From Bacteroidota bacterium (GTDB taxonomy: Bacteria; Bacteroidota; Ignavibacteria; UBA10030; UBA8401): a stretch of DNA of 52,865 nt. The notes under the pieces are model-generated. The model saw only the letters and a list, made by a program, of their open reading frames with translations, was not told the origin of the DNA and made no database searches. Position 1 is the stretch's first letter; each line of letters begins with the position of its first letter. The DNA lies in contig JAUXTU010000060.1 of the NCBI GenBank assembly GCA_030679145.1, positions 1-52,865 on the forward strand. Reading direction: 5' to 3'. The position numbers and the translations under genes were made by a program. Shown in pieces: positions 34,587 to 44,444 of the stretch.

Positions 34587-35951
34587 ATGACTGAATTACA
34601 ATTTCGAGAAATCATCAATAGAAGTTTAGGATCTCACGTAAACTTCCGTAATCGCTGGGATAAATATACGTTCGACTCATCTCAATTTGTCGAACAGTCG
34701 AAGGTAGAGTCTATCCTTTCTTCATTGGAAGAACGACTTAACAACAATTATCCTTTCTTTCATCCTTCGTATGCAGGTCAAATGATAAAACCTCCGCACC
34801 CAATTGCTATTGCGGCATATTTGATGGCAATGCAGATAAACCCAAATAATCATGCTTTGGATGGCGGTCCGGCGACAGCCAAAATGGAAATTGAAGTGGT
34901 AAAAGAGATCGCGGAAATGTTCGGCTATTCTGAACATCTCGGTCATCTTACTTCCAGCGGTACGATTGCAAATCTTGAAGCATTGTGGGTTGCCCGTTCA
35001 ATCCATCCTACAAAATTGATAGCATTTTCTTCAGACGCACATTACACACACAAACGTATGTGTGAAGTTATTCAAGCATCGTCGCGGGTTATCAATTATG
35101 ATAATCTTGAATTATTAGAAAATGAATTACAAAAAGGAACAATCGGAACACTTGTTGTCACAATAGGAACAACTGGAACCGGTAGCGTTGAACCATTGCA
35201 TCATATTTTACCTCTTGCAAAAAAATATGGCGTGAGAGTTCATGCAGACTGCGCATACGGTGGGTTTTTTATGCTGCTGGCAAAAGATGAAAATCCAATC
35301 GTATCTCCTGAACCATTTCTTTCATTAAAAGATTGTGACAGCATCGTTATCGATCCGCACAAACATGGGTTGCAGCCATACGGATGCGGGTGCGTTCTCT
35401 TTAAGGATATTGGCGTTGGCAAATTCTATAAGCATGATTCGCCATATACATATTTCACTTCCAATGAATTGCATCTGGGTGAAATTTCATTGGAATGCTC
35501 TCGCGCCGGTGCATCGGCGGCGGCGCTCTGGGCAACACTACAGGCGTTCCCACTGCAATCCAACAATGGTCTTGGAACTATTTTAACAAAAACGCGGCAA
35601 GCTGCATTGAAATGGAGTGAGATGGTTTCTTCCAGTTCATCATTACTTGAATTAGAGAAACCTGATCTTGATATTGTCATTTATTTACCAAAAACAAATC
35701 CTTTTTCAGCTTCAGTTGTTTCACAAATTACAGAGAAGATATTCTCTGCCACAATGAATCAGCATAAATTACCGGTCTATCTCGCAACGTATGCTGTTGA
35801 TTCCGCATCAATCGCAAAATGTCATCCCACATTCATTCAGGATTCGCCAACCACTAAAGTGTTACGCAGTGTACTGATGAAACCGGAACACGAGCAGTTT
35901 GTTCCGGAGTTATTCAAAAATATTTCTGCAATTGCAAAAACAATGATATAA
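34587..35951 (+). CDS. PLP-dependent decarboxylase (group II type)
   Basis: The 454-residue protein has the group II decarboxylase fold: FFHPSYAGQMIKPPHPIAIA near the N-terminus, LGHLTSSGTIANLEAL (phosphate cup), HADCAYGGFF (aspartate pairing with the PLP ring) and VIDPHKHGLQPYGCGC with the PLP-binding lysine. Relatives decarboxylate glutamate, tyrosine or other amino acids, and some act as lyases or aminotransferases. The substrate is unclear. It ends 57 nt before the chosen start of the TonB receptor gene on the same strand. Confidence 0.88.
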   Translation: MTELQFREIINRSLGSHVNFRNRWDKYTFDSSQFVEQSKVESILSSLEERLNNNYPFFHPSYAGQMIKPPHPIAIAAYLMAMQINPNNHALDGGPATAKMEIEVVKEIAEMFGYSEHLGHLTSSGTIANLEALWVARSIHPTKLIAFSSDAHYTHKRMCEVIQASSRVINYDNLELLENELQKGTIGTLVVTIGTTGTGSVEPLHHILPLAKKYGVRVHADCAYGGFFMLLAKDENPIVSPEPFLSLKDCDSIVIDPHKHGLQPYGCGCVLFKDIGVGKFYKHDSPYTYFTSNELHLGEISLECSRAGASAAALWATLQAFPLQSNNGLGTILTKTRQAALKWSEMVSSSSSLLELEKPDLDIVIYLPKTNPFSASVVSQITEKIFSATMNQHKLPVYLATYAVDSASIAKCHPTFIQDSPTTKVLRSVLMKPEHEQFVPELFKNISAIAKTMI

Positions 35952-36008
35952 GTGGAACATTTCTCAAACTCTCAGTGTTACCTTTATCAAACAATCATTG
36001 AACGATCT

Positions 36009-38300
36009 ATGAAATTATTTCTTTTTAGCATTCTAGTTTTTTTATCGTCAAACATATTTGCACAAGAATCAACGCAGAAACAAACCGGCTTATTAACCGG
36101 AACCATATTAAACACTTCGACAAAAGAACCTGTCGTCGGTGCTTCAATAGTAATACTGGGAACTGTTATTGGTACTGCAACTGATATTGACGGTAAATTT
36201 GTTATAAAGAGTGTGCCCATCGGAACATACAATATTCGCGCAAGTGCGCTCGGATTTCTCTCAATGATAAAAACTGACATCGTTGTTTCAGTTGGCAAAC
36301 CCGCAGATGTTCGTTTTGAAATAATGGAATCTTCGGTGGAACTTGGAGAAGTCACTATCACAACTGAATATTTCCAAAAATCTCCCGATGTACCGATCAG
36401 TGTACAAACATTAGGAGCAGAGGAAATTCGCCGGCTTCCGGGCGGTTTGGAAGATGTTGTGCGTGCAATATCTATCCTTCCCGGTGTCGCACAAGTTCAA
36501 AATGGCAGAAATGATCTTATTGTTCGAGGTGGCGCTCCATCGGAAAATCTTTTTGTTATCGACAATATTGAAGTTTCGAACATCAACCACTTTGGGACAC
36601 AAGGCGCTAGCGGCGGACCGCTCAGTTATGTCAATTTGGATTTTGTGAGTGAAACCTCGTTCAAGACCGGTGGATTCGGTGCAAAGTATGGCGATAAACT
36701 TTCTTCAGTTCTCTCAATTGATCTGAAAGAAGGACGAACTGATAGGCTTGGAGGAAAAGCAACCATCTCTGCATCTCAATTTGGATTGAATCTTGAAGGA
36801 CCAACGAATGAAAATGGTTCTTTTCTTTTTTCAGCGAGGAGAAGCTATCTCGATTTTATTTTTAAAGCAGCTGGGTTCGGTTTTGTTCCTGAATATTGGG
36901 ATTTTCTTGGAAAAGTAAATTATAAACTATCACCAAAAGATCAGCTGAATGTATTGGGTGTTGTCGCACTAGATAATGTAAAATTGTTCAATGATACTGA
37001 AGAAAAACGATTTTCCAATTCAAGAATTCTGTCGAGCGATCAAACACAGTTTCTCGGGGGAGTTTCTTGGAGACATTTATTCAATCATGGTTTTTCAAAT
37101 ATTACTTTGAGCCAAACATATAATGGATATAATTTCGTTCAGAATGATACTACACTTAATCCAATCTTCAAAAGTTCAACTGATGAGTATGAAACATCGC
37201 TTCGGGCAGATGTTTTGTTCCAGTTAAGTAAGGAATCCGAAATTACTTTTGGCGCTCTCGGCAAATTTGTCGATTTCAATTCAAATATCATTTTGCCAAT
37301 TCCATTTTGGACAAATTTCGGTCAGCAGCTAACAGCAAATTCAATGCTCGATACAACGGCAATAAAATCTGCGGGATACGTTCAATTATCGCAATTGGTT
37401 TCGCAGAATATTCGATTAACCATTGGCGGACGAGTTGATTATTTTAATTTAATTAAGAACTCAATTTCTTTTTCCCCGAGATTTTCCATTTCCTATGCAG
37501 CTAATCCTGTGTTAACATTTACAACCAGTATTGGTCAATATCATCAAGCACCCTCGTATATTTGGCTGGTGACAAATCCCGCAAATAGAAATTTAAATTA
37601 TGTTACGGTTGAGCAATATGTAGCAGGAGTAGAATATTTACTTCGCTCCGATGTTAAGATCAGTCTTGAAGGATACATCAAAAATTATTCTGATTATCCC
37701 ACTAGCATCACCCGTCCGTATCTTGTTCTTGCAAATACCGGTGCCGGATTTGGTGGCTCACAAGATGGTTATGCATCATTCGGACTTGATCCGTTAGTCA
37801 GCAGTGGAAATGGAAAAGCACACGGATTGGAATTATTTTTACAAAAAAAATTGTCAGATGTCCCATGTTATGGGCTAGTAAGTATTAGTTGGAATGAAAC
37901 AAAATTCGCCGCGTTAGACGGGGTTTCTCGTGCAAGTGCTTACGATCAGCGATGGATCATTAATCTTGGCGGCGGATATATTTTGAATGAATTGTGGGAG
38001 TTCGGCGGGAAATTCCGTTTTGCAACCGGCAGACCGTACACACCATATAATCCGGATGGAACACAAATTGTAAGTGCGTATAATTCTAATCGTATTGGTG
38101 CGAATCACAGTTTAGATATTCGCGTTGACCGCCGTTGGAATTTTGAGCGCTGGAATTTGATCACGTACATCGACATTCAAAATATTTATAACAGAAAAGC
38201 GCTCGATATTCCCGTGTTTGATGAGAGAACAAAAGAAGTTAAGCAGCCTGAAGGAACTATTGCGTTGCTGCCATCGATAGGTGTAAGTGCGGAGTTCTAG
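36009..38300 (+). CDS. TonB-dependent receptor with carboxypeptidase-like regulatory domain
   Basis: From the ATG at 36009 the 763-residue protein opens with a signal peptide (MKLFLFSILVFLSSNIFAQ). A CarboxypepD_reg-like domain follows (about 25-105: GTILNTSTKEPVVGASIVIL), then a TonB plug domain (about 115-225, with NDLIVRGGAPSENLFVIDNI) and a beta-barrel to the C-terminus, which ends in phenylalanine. This is the Bacteroidota style of outer-membrane receptor for large or scarce substrates, energised by TonB. No SusD partner follows, so it is not a classic SusCD pair. The ligand is unknown. Confidence 0.92.
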   Translation: MKLFLFSILVFLSSNIFAQESTQKQTGLLTGTILNTSTKEPVVGASIVILGTVIGTATDIDGKFVIKSVPIGTYNIRASALGFLSMIKTDIVVSVGKPADVRFEIMESSVELGEVTITTEYFQKSPDVPISVQTLGAEEIRRLPGGLEDVVRAISILPGVAQVQNGRNDLIVRGGAPSENLFVIDNIEVSNINHFGTQGASGGPLSYVNLDFVSETSFKTGGFGAKYGDKLSSVLSIDLKEGRTDRLGGKATISASQFGLNLEGPTNENGSFLFSARRSYLDFIFKAAGFGFVPEYWDFLGKVNYKLSPKDQLNVLGVVALDNVKLFNDTEEKRFSNSRILSSDQTQFLGGVSWRHLFNHGFSNITLSQTYNGYNFVQNDTTLNPIFKSSTDEYETSLRADVLFQLSKESEITFGALGKFVDFNSNIILPIPFWTNFGQQLTANSMLDTTAIKSAGYVQLSQLVSQNIRLTIGGRVDYFNLIKNSISFSPRFSISYAANPVLTFTTSIGQYHQAPSYIWLVTNPANRNLNYVTVEQYVAGVEYLLRSDVKISLEGYIKNYSDYPTSITRPYLVLANTGAGFGGSQDGYASFGLDPLVSSGNGKAHGLELFLQKKLSDVPCYGLVSISWNETKFAALDGVSRASAYDQRWIINLGGGYILNELWEFGGKFRFATGRPYTPYNPDGTQIVSAYNSNRIGANHSLDIRVDRRWNFERWNLITYIDIQNIYNRKALDIPVFDERTKEVKQPEGTIALLPSIGVSAEF

Positions 38301-38341
38301 ATTATTTAAAAATATTATTTCAGCAAATTTTCGATTAATTG

Positions 38342-38869
38342 CTATGGGCAATAATCAAAACCAATCGATATTGGACCGATAGAAGCGAATCCCCCTCGCA
38401 CAGCCCATTTATCATTTACCCACCAGCGCAGTCCTAGTTTACTTGATGGGATAAAACGTGCCTTATTTGATAGATTTCCGAAAAAAGAGAACGTCGTTCC
38501 TAACGTTCCTTTTGCAGTTGTATAGCTGGAGCCAAGCGCAGCAAAGACTTCAAAATTTTTGTCTGAAGAATAAAGATGATAACAGATCAGCAAACCCGGA
38601 CCAGAGTACGTTACATCAGCATCTTTTAAGAGATTCCACTGATCGGTGCCGTAATAATGAGTGCTTGAGTATTCGGCGATGAATCCAAAGATATCACTAA
38701 ACATAAACTCGCCGCCGACCGAACCACCGAACGCTTTTAGATTACCTGAAGGTATTTTTGTACCAATTGAGGGACCAAAGTAAAACACTCGATCATTGAT
38801 TTCTTGAGCAAAAGTGTTATTAATCCCAATTGTTATTACTAAAGTAAGAAGTAGAATGTTTTTACGCAT
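38342..38869 (-). CDS. Outer-membrane beta-barrel-like protein, paralogue 1
   Basis: From the ATG at 38869 the product has 175 residues with a signal peptide (MRKNILLLTLVITIGINNTFAQ). The frame is open to 38965, but that part overlaps the upstream gene and has no leader-like sequence. The body alternates polar and hydrophobic residues, with phrases such as FYFGPSIGTKIPSGN, GGEFMFSDIFGFIAEYSS and GLRWWVNDKWAVRGGFAS. It ends IGFDYCP. This looks like an 8-stranded small outer-membrane barrel. It is paralogous to the next gene on the same strand. Confidence 0.78.
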   Translation of the reverse strand: MRKNILLLTLVITIGINNTFAQEINDRVFYFGPSIGTKIPSGNLKAFGGSVGGEFMFSDIFGFIAEYSSTHYYGTDQWNLLKDADVTYSGPGLLICYHLYSSDKNFEVFAALGSSYTTAKGTLGTTFSFFGNLSNKARFIPSSKLGLRWWVNDKWAVRGGFASIGPISIGFDYCP

Positions 38870-38891
38870 TATTTCCTTTATTCTAAAGAGT

Positions 38892-39413
38892 TTATAAAGA
38901 ATAATCGACCCCAAAAGAAAATAGACGATAAAATCCAAAATTTGCACGGATTGCAAGATCATCAATTACCCAATATCGAATACCCATTTTTGCTTGTGGG
39001 AGGAACAATCCGTTTTTACCTCGTGGGGTAAAAACAAATGATGTTGTTCCAATTTTCCCTTTTATCGTTGTATATCCTAATCCGGCTCCAATAAAAAAAT
39101 TAAACGTTTCTTGTGATGCAGTATGCCAGCAGATATAAATAGCCGGAGCAGAAATAGTGAAATCTAATTTAATCGTTGGAGTTTCGTCATCAGGTCCATT
39201 ATAATTTAGCGAGGCATATTCTCCTATTACTCCAAAGGAATTGTTCATCAGATACTCCCCTTGAATAGCAAATCCTAAATTTGACAGTTCTCGATATGGA
39301 ATTCCAAATTCAATTGCCGAACCAAAAAAGAAAGACTTCTGATCTGATTCTTGTGCATAAGCAGTAAATCCGACAATTATTAGGGCAAAAAAAATTCTTA
39401 AATATTTTTCCAT
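38892..39413 (-). CDS. Outer-membrane beta-barrel-like protein, paralogue 2
   Basis: The 173-residue protein starts with a signal peptide (MEKYLRIFFALIIVGFTAYAQ), then barrel-type strands (FFFGSAIEFGIPYRELSN, GEYLMNNSFGVIGEYASLNY, MGIRYWVIDDLAIRANFGFY). It ends FSFGVDYSL with an aromatic near the C-terminus. Layout and phrases match its neighbour at 38342, so the two arose by duplication. The function is unknown; no enzyme motif is visible. Confidence 0.8.
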   Translation of the reverse strand: MEKYLRIFFALIIVGFTAYAQESDQKSFFFGSAIEFGIPYRELSNLGFAIQGEYLMNNSFGVIGEYASLNYNGPDDETPTIKLDFTISAPAIYICWHTASQETFNFFIGAGLGYTTIKGKIGTTSFVFTPRGKNGLFLPQAKMGIRYWVIDDLAIRANFGFYRLFSFGVDYSL

Positions 39414-39422
39414 AATAGTTCC

Positions 39423-40568
39423 TTATGGTTTATACGTTTCATAACATTGCAATGTGGGATAACCACACACAAATACTTTGCCGTTGCCAACAGCCATTGT
39501 TGATACAACCTGATTTTTAGGACCTACTTGTGAGTATAAAATTTTGCCATCATTCGGGTCTAAAATATATAACCGCCCTCCTTGAGGATGATAGATATAG
39601 CCACCGTAGTAATATACTTTCCATGAATCAGCATTTTCTCTTACAAATGTTCTCCATAATAATTCACCATTGTTTTTATTAAAAGCACTTACCCAATATG
39701 GTCCTGTGTTGGCAATTATTTTATCCTCGGCAATAACGCAATCATTATAATCCCATGCTTCATTAGGCGTATAATTACTCCATTTGCGTTCTCCTGTTCC
39801 AGCGTCGAAAGCTTCGAAACTTGCAGATGAATACGGAAAGTGAGATCCACCATAGATTATACCGTTTTCACAAACTATGGCATCAAAACCACCATCACTC
39901 TTATGAGTAATGCTCCAAAGCGAGTCACTTGTATTTGAGTTAAGGGAGTACAACTTACTAACAACCCCTGCGATAACGTGGTTTGAATCATCAAATCCAT
40001 AACTGGCACCCACAATAATAGAATTATTACATGCAACAGCAGAACCAATAGAACCACGCTCATTTAATAGTTTTTTTGACCAAGTTATTGTACCATCATT
40101 AGGATTAATGCAATATAAAGTCAATTGCCCAGAAACAAACAATTTATTTTGATTATACAATACAGAGTTTGTCCAAAATTGACCTCTTTCTTTCGGCATT
40201 GAAAGAAGCCACGCTAATGATCCATCAAAAATATTAATTGCTCTTATATCTTCAACATGCGTCGCATAAATTCGAATTCCATCTGTTCCAAATTTATCAA
40301 CTTGAATGTTTGTTTCATTCGATACAAAATATTTCCAACGAATTCTTCCTGTTGATTGTTCAACTGCAATAATTTCTTTCCCAGCAGACATTATTACAAG
40401 TGAATCTCCAAGAATCAATGGGGTTGCATTAATTGACGAGCCAATAAATTCATACTGAATCTCCCATAACAATTTCATTTTGTTGTTAGAATTCACTATA
40501 TCTTCTGGAGTTGCAGGAATATTACAACTCCAAAATAAAAGACATATTAGATAGAATCCATTTTTCAT
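39423..40568 (-). CDS. PQQ-like beta-propeller lipoprotein
   Basis: The ATG at 40568 gives a 381-residue protein with a lipoprotein-type leader (MKNGFYLICLLFWSC), so it is probably anchored in the envelope. The body is made of PQQ-binding-like propeller blades, e.g. VEQSTGRIRWKYFVSNE, NIFDGSLAWLLSMP, NPNDGTITWSKKLL and FDAGTGERKWSNYTP. It lacks the residues that would bind PQQ itself, so a scaffold or substrate-binding role is likelier than dehydrogenase activity; BamB is a related propeller. It precedes the two small barrel genes by 9 nt. Confidence 0.85.
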   Translation of the reverse strand: MKNGFYLICLLFWSCNIPATPEDIVNSNNKMKLLWEIQYEFIGSSINATPLILGDSLVIMSAGKEIIAVEQSTGRIRWKYFVSNETNIQVDKFGTDGIRIYATHVEDIRAINIFDGSLAWLLSMPKERGQFWTNSVLYNQNKLFVSGQLTLYCINPNDGTITWSKKLLNERGSIGSAVACNNSIIVGASYGFDDSNHVIAGVVSKLYSLNSNTSDSLWSITHKSDGGFDAIVCENGIIYGGSHFPYSSASFEAFDAGTGERKWSNYTPNEAWDYNDCVIAEDKIIANTGPYWVSAFNKNNGELLWRTFVRENADSWKVYYYGGYIYHPQGGRLYILDPNDGKILYSQVGPKNQVVSTMAVGNGKVFVCGYPTLQCYETYKP

Positions 40569-40711
40569 AATATTTGACAGTAATCTTGTTCTAACAAAGC
40601 TGAGATACACTGTTCTATTTACAAAAAAACTTGTCACAATGAAAGAATAAAAAAATCTTGTTGCAACTTTTTAAAGTTTCGAAAAAATTAACACGATTTA
40701 CAAGTTTGATA

Positions 40712-42745
40712 TCACTTCATCAATACCAATTTTTTTGTCTCGGTAAATGTTCCAGATCGTAGAGTGTAGAAATATATTCCGTTTGATAATCGATTACCAT
40801 CAAATTTTGCCGAATAATATCCAGCCTGCTTTACTTCATTCACCAATGTTGTCACTTCACGTCCAATTGCATCATACACTTTTAATGTAACATAACCGGC
40901 AACTGGTAATTGATAATTGATTATTGTTGAAGGATTGAATGGATTAGGGTAATTTTGAAAAAGTTTAAAGTCTATCGGTATCGCATTAACGTTATTTCCT
41001 GAAGAAGTTACGGTGTTGTTTTCATAAAAAAGAACTCCCCCTTTCCCGTTCCCCAACAAAAGATCCTTATCTCCATCCGAATCCAAATCGCTCATAAATG
41101 GTGAAGATTGTGTGCGTAGATTCATACTTTGAAAACTCTTCGACACGAGTTCAAATTTTGCTGACGCAATCGATGTTCGTTTATAATGATTAATGGTTCC
41201 TTCACTATTTCCAATGAGAAGATCAAGAATACTATCACCATCAATATCACCGACAAAGGGTATCGCATCATTTCCTACATCAATAGAATTAAAGAAAGGT
41301 GTTGATTGGTAGATTGGCGTTGTATTCGTTCCGGTATTTTTCAAAAATAGCAGTTGCCCCAAATAATTACCAACAAGCATATCAACGAGTCCGTCATTAT
41401 CAATATCAGCAACGAACGGAGCTGAACTTTGACCAACATTGACAGTATTTAAAGGATGCAAGGTCTCTTGAAATGAAATGACTCCGTTTGTAGAAGTATT
41501 TATAAAGATTTTTATATTTCCGTCATAATTCCCAGTAATAATATCCGGTTTATTATCACTGTTGATATCAGCGCTTGATACTGTAAGATAATAATTGTTG
41601 CTGATCAAAAAAGAAAAGCTTGGTTGAGCTGAATACGCAGGATGTGATGAAGAACCTATATTTTGATATAGATTTATATTCTCTTTGGCAGAAGAGGTGC
41701 AAAGATCAATATCACCATCACCGTCAAAATCTGCCGCCGTAACACTGCTTCGTGAGCCTGCATCAATCATCGGAATAAAATTTTTTGTCTGCAAAACATA
41801 GAATGGTTGGGTGTTAGACTGAACATTTTTATAGAATATAAAATTGTCAATCGCAATATTTGGAGCAACAGAACCAATCATAAGGTCAACCACACCGTCA
41901 CCCTCAATATCAACATGTTGTGGAATATTAAATCCAAACGTATTGATCTGATCCTCTTTCGGATATGTTGAATCGTGCAGCACAATATTTGGCGCAAATT
42001 TTGTTCCAATATTTTTTAAATAATATAAACTTGGATTGAATAAGTCTCCCCAGAAAAGATCAAGAGTTCCATTGCTATCCGCATCAAAGAATTCTATCCC
42101 GCTTGCACCATGCATTACTTTGGAGATTCGACTTGGAACATTACCCTGAATACTGATTCCCTCAAAAGTATTTGTGATGTACACAAATTTTGACGAAGAG
42201 GAATTTCCAATGTTCTTGTAAAATGAAATTGATCCATTACTACTGCCCGAAAAGAAATCAAGATCACCGTCTCCGTCAATATCAGCAAATGTTGGAATGC
42301 TTGGTCTTTCGCTATAGAGTTCTGTTCCGGATGTGTCTGTTAATGCCGCAGTGGTAAGATTAAATTGCGGAGATGATGCTGTTCCCATATTGCTATAGAT
42401 CGAAACTTCATTACTCGTCAGATTGGTTAAACAATCCAGATCACCGTCATTGTCAATATCAGCAAAATGGAACCACGATCCGATCGACAGTCCAAAATTT
42501 GTTGCAGGCTCTAATAGCAATTGTGAGTTGACGTTACGATAGAATGAAAATTGCTCGTCACGATCAAGAATGAATAGATCATAATCCTTGTCACTATCAA
42601 TATCAATGAATTGGAAACGGGGATTATCGATACCGCCGGCAAAAAGATTATTACCGAATTTATGAGGGGAAAAAACAAAATTCTGCGCCTGCAGAATTTG
42701 AAAGAAGAAAATAACTACACCCAGTCGTATAACGTTATACGCCAT
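40712..42745 (-). CDS. FG-GAP/VCBS repeat protein with type A T9SS sorting domain
   Basis: The 677-residue exported protein has a leader-like start, then many FG-GAP/VCBS-type repeats with calcium-binding motifs such as DIDGDGDLDFFSG, DFDGDGDIDLCTS, DIDNDGLVDMLVG and DLDSDGDKDLLLG. These fold as an integrin-like propeller. The end is a T9SS sorting domain with FKLFQNYPNPFNPSTIINYQ. It is secreted or held on the surface; its ligand is unknown. Its first codons overlap the end of aroB by 11 nt and lie on a 16-bp perfect palindrome. Confidence 0.9.
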   Translation of the reverse strand: MAYNVIRLGVVIFFFQILQAQNFVFSPHKFGNNLFAGGIDNPRFQFIDIDSDKDYDLFILDRDEQFSFYRNVNSQLLLEPATNFGLSIGSWFHFADIDNDGDLDCLTNLTSNEVSIYSNMGTASSPQFNLTTAALTDTSGTELYSERPSIPTFADIDGDGDLDFFSGSSNGSISFYKNIGNSSSSKFVYITNTFEGISIQGNVPSRISKVMHGASGIEFFDADSNGTLDLFWGDLFNPSLYYLKNIGTKFAPNIVLHDSTYPKEDQINTFGFNIPQHVDIEGDGVVDLMIGSVAPNIAIDNFIFYKNVQSNTQPFYVLQTKNFIPMIDAGSRSSVTAADFDGDGDIDLCTSSAKENINLYQNIGSSSHPAYSAQPSFSFLISNNYYLTVSSADINSDNKPDIITGNYDGNIKIFINTSTNGVISFQETLHPLNTVNVGQSSAPFVADIDNDGLVDMLVGNYLGQLLFLKNTGTNTTPIYQSTPFFNSIDVGNDAIPFVGDIDGDSILDLLIGNSEGTINHYKRTSIASAKFELVSKSFQSMNLRTQSSPFMSDLDSDGDKDLLLGNGKGGVLFYENNTVTSSGNNVNAIPIDFKLFQNYPNPFNPSTIINYQLPVAGYVTLKVYDAIGREVTTLVNEVKQAGYYSAKFDGNRLSNGIYFYTLRSGTFTETKKLVLMK
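42726..42741. other. 16-bp perfect palindrome at the aroB/FG-GAP gene overlap
   Basis: CGTATAACGTTATACG is perfectly self-complementary and covers the aroB stop codon and codons 2-7 of the next gene. It may be a protein-binding site or chance; the bases are constrained by two overlapping frames. Confidence 0.5.
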
Positions 42746-43874
42746 AAAGTTTCACATAATCCAGTGCACGGTCGATCAAACGCTCATCAATGTTTAGCGG
42801 TAACGAAATTTTCCCGATTGCATGCGGAAGTGTCATTCGAATGGAATTGTCTTTTACTTTTTTGTCTTTTCTCATCGTTTCAAAAAGATCTGCGTTGCGT
42901 AACCGAATTGAACTCAACGATGGAATGGGTATTTGCTGGATCAAACATTCTATTCGCTCTTTATCAGCAAAAGAGACCATACGCGATTCTAAAGCAATGT
43001 TAGTTTCAGCGATCATCCCATATAAAATAGCTTCGCCATGTTTCAATGATGCGAACTTACCGGCGCGCTCAAGTGCATGACCAATCGTATGTCCAAAATT
43101 CAAGATTGCACGAAGATTTTGCTCTTTTTCATCACGAGAAACAACATACGCTTTTAATTCGCAGCTTCGCTGGATAATATGAGATAATACTTTTTTGTCA
43201 CGAGAGAGAGCTTTATTCAAATTCTGTTCAATAAAAGAAAAGAATTTTTTATCCAGAATGATGCCATATTTCACCACTTCACCTATTCCACAGATCAGCT
43301 CTCTTTTCGGCAGCGTTTTCAGAACCGATGTATCGGCGAGAACAAATAGCGGCTGATAAAATGCGCCGATCATATTCTTTGCAAGCGGGTGATTGATGCC
43401 GACTTTCCCTCCAACCGAACTATCAACCTGTGCGAGCAATGATGTTGGTATTTGGATAAAACCAATTCCCCGCTGATATGTTGCAGCAATAAATCCTGCA
43501 AGATCACCAACAACACCGCCTCCTAGTGCGATGATTGTTGAGTTACGCTCAATATTCCATTCTAATAATTTAGTATAGATTTTTTCTGCAGTTGCTGAAC
43601 TTTTTTGCCGTTCGCCCGATGGGAGGACAATTGTATGAACAGAGAATTTCTTTTTCTCAAGGCTGGATTTCACCAACGAAAGATAATGCCTTGCAACATT
43701 TTCATCAGTGATGATAACAATTTTCCGCGCAACATTATGGGTTAAACAAAGACTTCCAATTTGTTTCAGCAGATTCGCTCCAATGTAAATTGGATACGAA
43801 CGATTCCCTAAAGGAACTTTTACTATGTGAGAATTATTAATCAATGTACGGAGAAAGTTTTTTTGCAAGCTCAT
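42735..43874 (-). CDS. aroB: 3-dehydroquinate synthase
   Basis: The 379-residue enzyme has the NAD-binding and metal-binding motifs of AroB: ALGGGVVGDLAGFIAATYQRG, PTSLLAQVDSSVGGKVGINH, GAFYQPLFVLAD and ILNFGHTIGHALE with metal-binding histidines. It converts DAHP to 3-dehydroquinate. The ATG at 43874 overlaps aroK by 38 nt. A TTG at 43844 would give a more typical N-terminus with an 8-nt overlap and cannot be excluded. It ends within the start of the FG-GAP gene. Confidence 0.95.
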   Translation of the reverse strand: MSLQKNFLRTLINNSHIVKVPLGNRSYPIYIGANLLKQIGSLCLTHNVARKIVIITDENVARHYLSLVKSSLEKKKFSVHTIVLPSGERQKSSATAEKIYTKLLEWNIERNSTIIALGGGVVGDLAGFIAATYQRGIGFIQIPTSLLAQVDSSVGGKVGINHPLAKNMIGAFYQPLFVLADTSVLKTLPKRELICGIGEVVKYGIILDKKFFSFIEQNLNKALSRDKKVLSHIIQRSCELKAYVVSRDEKEQNLRAILNFGHTIGHALERAGKFASLKHGEAILYGMIAETNIALESRMVSFADKERIECLIQQIPIPSLSSIRLRNADLFETMRKDKKVKDNSIRMTLPHAIGKISLPLNIDERLIDRALDYVKLYGV

Positions 43875-44391
43875 CTATGGTATATCCGATCTTTTTATCG
43901 TCGGTGGTAATAACAATATCGGCTTGCTGATAGAATTGTTCGCGTGTAGAAAGTAAATTATCGATCTTTTTCTTTAGATCGGTACCATCCAGCAATTGCC
44001 CTTGATCATCGCGAAGCATCGGACGGTCGCTCTTTGTTCGAAGCCGTTGGAAGATGTGTTCAGCATCTGATTTCAAATACACCAATACCCCATGATGTTT
44101 TACCAAGTCAAGCGTTTCATTGTTAGTTACCGTCCCACCGCCGAGTGAAACAATCGTCAGTTGGTTTGCTAGAATCTCTTTTAACATTTCACGCTCTAAC
44201 CACCGAAATTTCTGTTCACCTTCGGCAGCAAAAATGTCACTGATCTTTCGATGTTCTCGTTCTTCAATCAACAGATCAAGATCAATAAATTGATATCCCA
44301 TCGTATTGGCAAGAATGGGTCCAACGGTACTTTTTCCGCTTCCCATAAAACCGGTTAAAAAAATTATCGATTTTTTTTCTTTATGCTTCAT
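43837..44391 (-). CDS. aroK: Shikimate kinase
   Basis: The 184-residue kinase has the P-loop GFMGSGKST (residues 14-22), the shikimate-binding DLDLLIEEREHRKISDIFA and FRWLEREML, and the GGGTV motif. It phosphorylates shikimate at the 3-position. It overlaps the annotated aroB start by 38 nt and is preceded by a terminator and a MITE-like repeat. Confidence 0.95.
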   Translation of the reverse strand: MKHKEKKSIIFLTGFMGSGKSTVGPILANTMGYQFIDLDLLIEEREHRKISDIFAAEGEQKFRWLEREMLKEILANQLTIVSLGGGTVTNNETLDLVKHHGVLVYLKSDAEHIFQRLRTKSDRPMLRDDQGQLLDGTDLKKKIDNLLSTREQFYQQADIVITTDDKKIGYTIDELAKKLSPYID

Positions 44392-44402
44392 ACTGTTTCA
44401 AC

Positions 44403-44437
44403 AAAAAACAAATTCCCGCCTTTGCAATGCGGGAATT
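44403..44437 (-). terminator. Rho-independent terminator between the 44603 gene and aroK
   Basis: On the minus strand AATTCCCGC pairs with GCGGGAATT over a 9-nt loop, followed by TGTTTTTTG. It should end transcription coming from the gene at 44603-45292. Confidence 0.75.
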
Positions 44438-44444
44438 GATTAAT

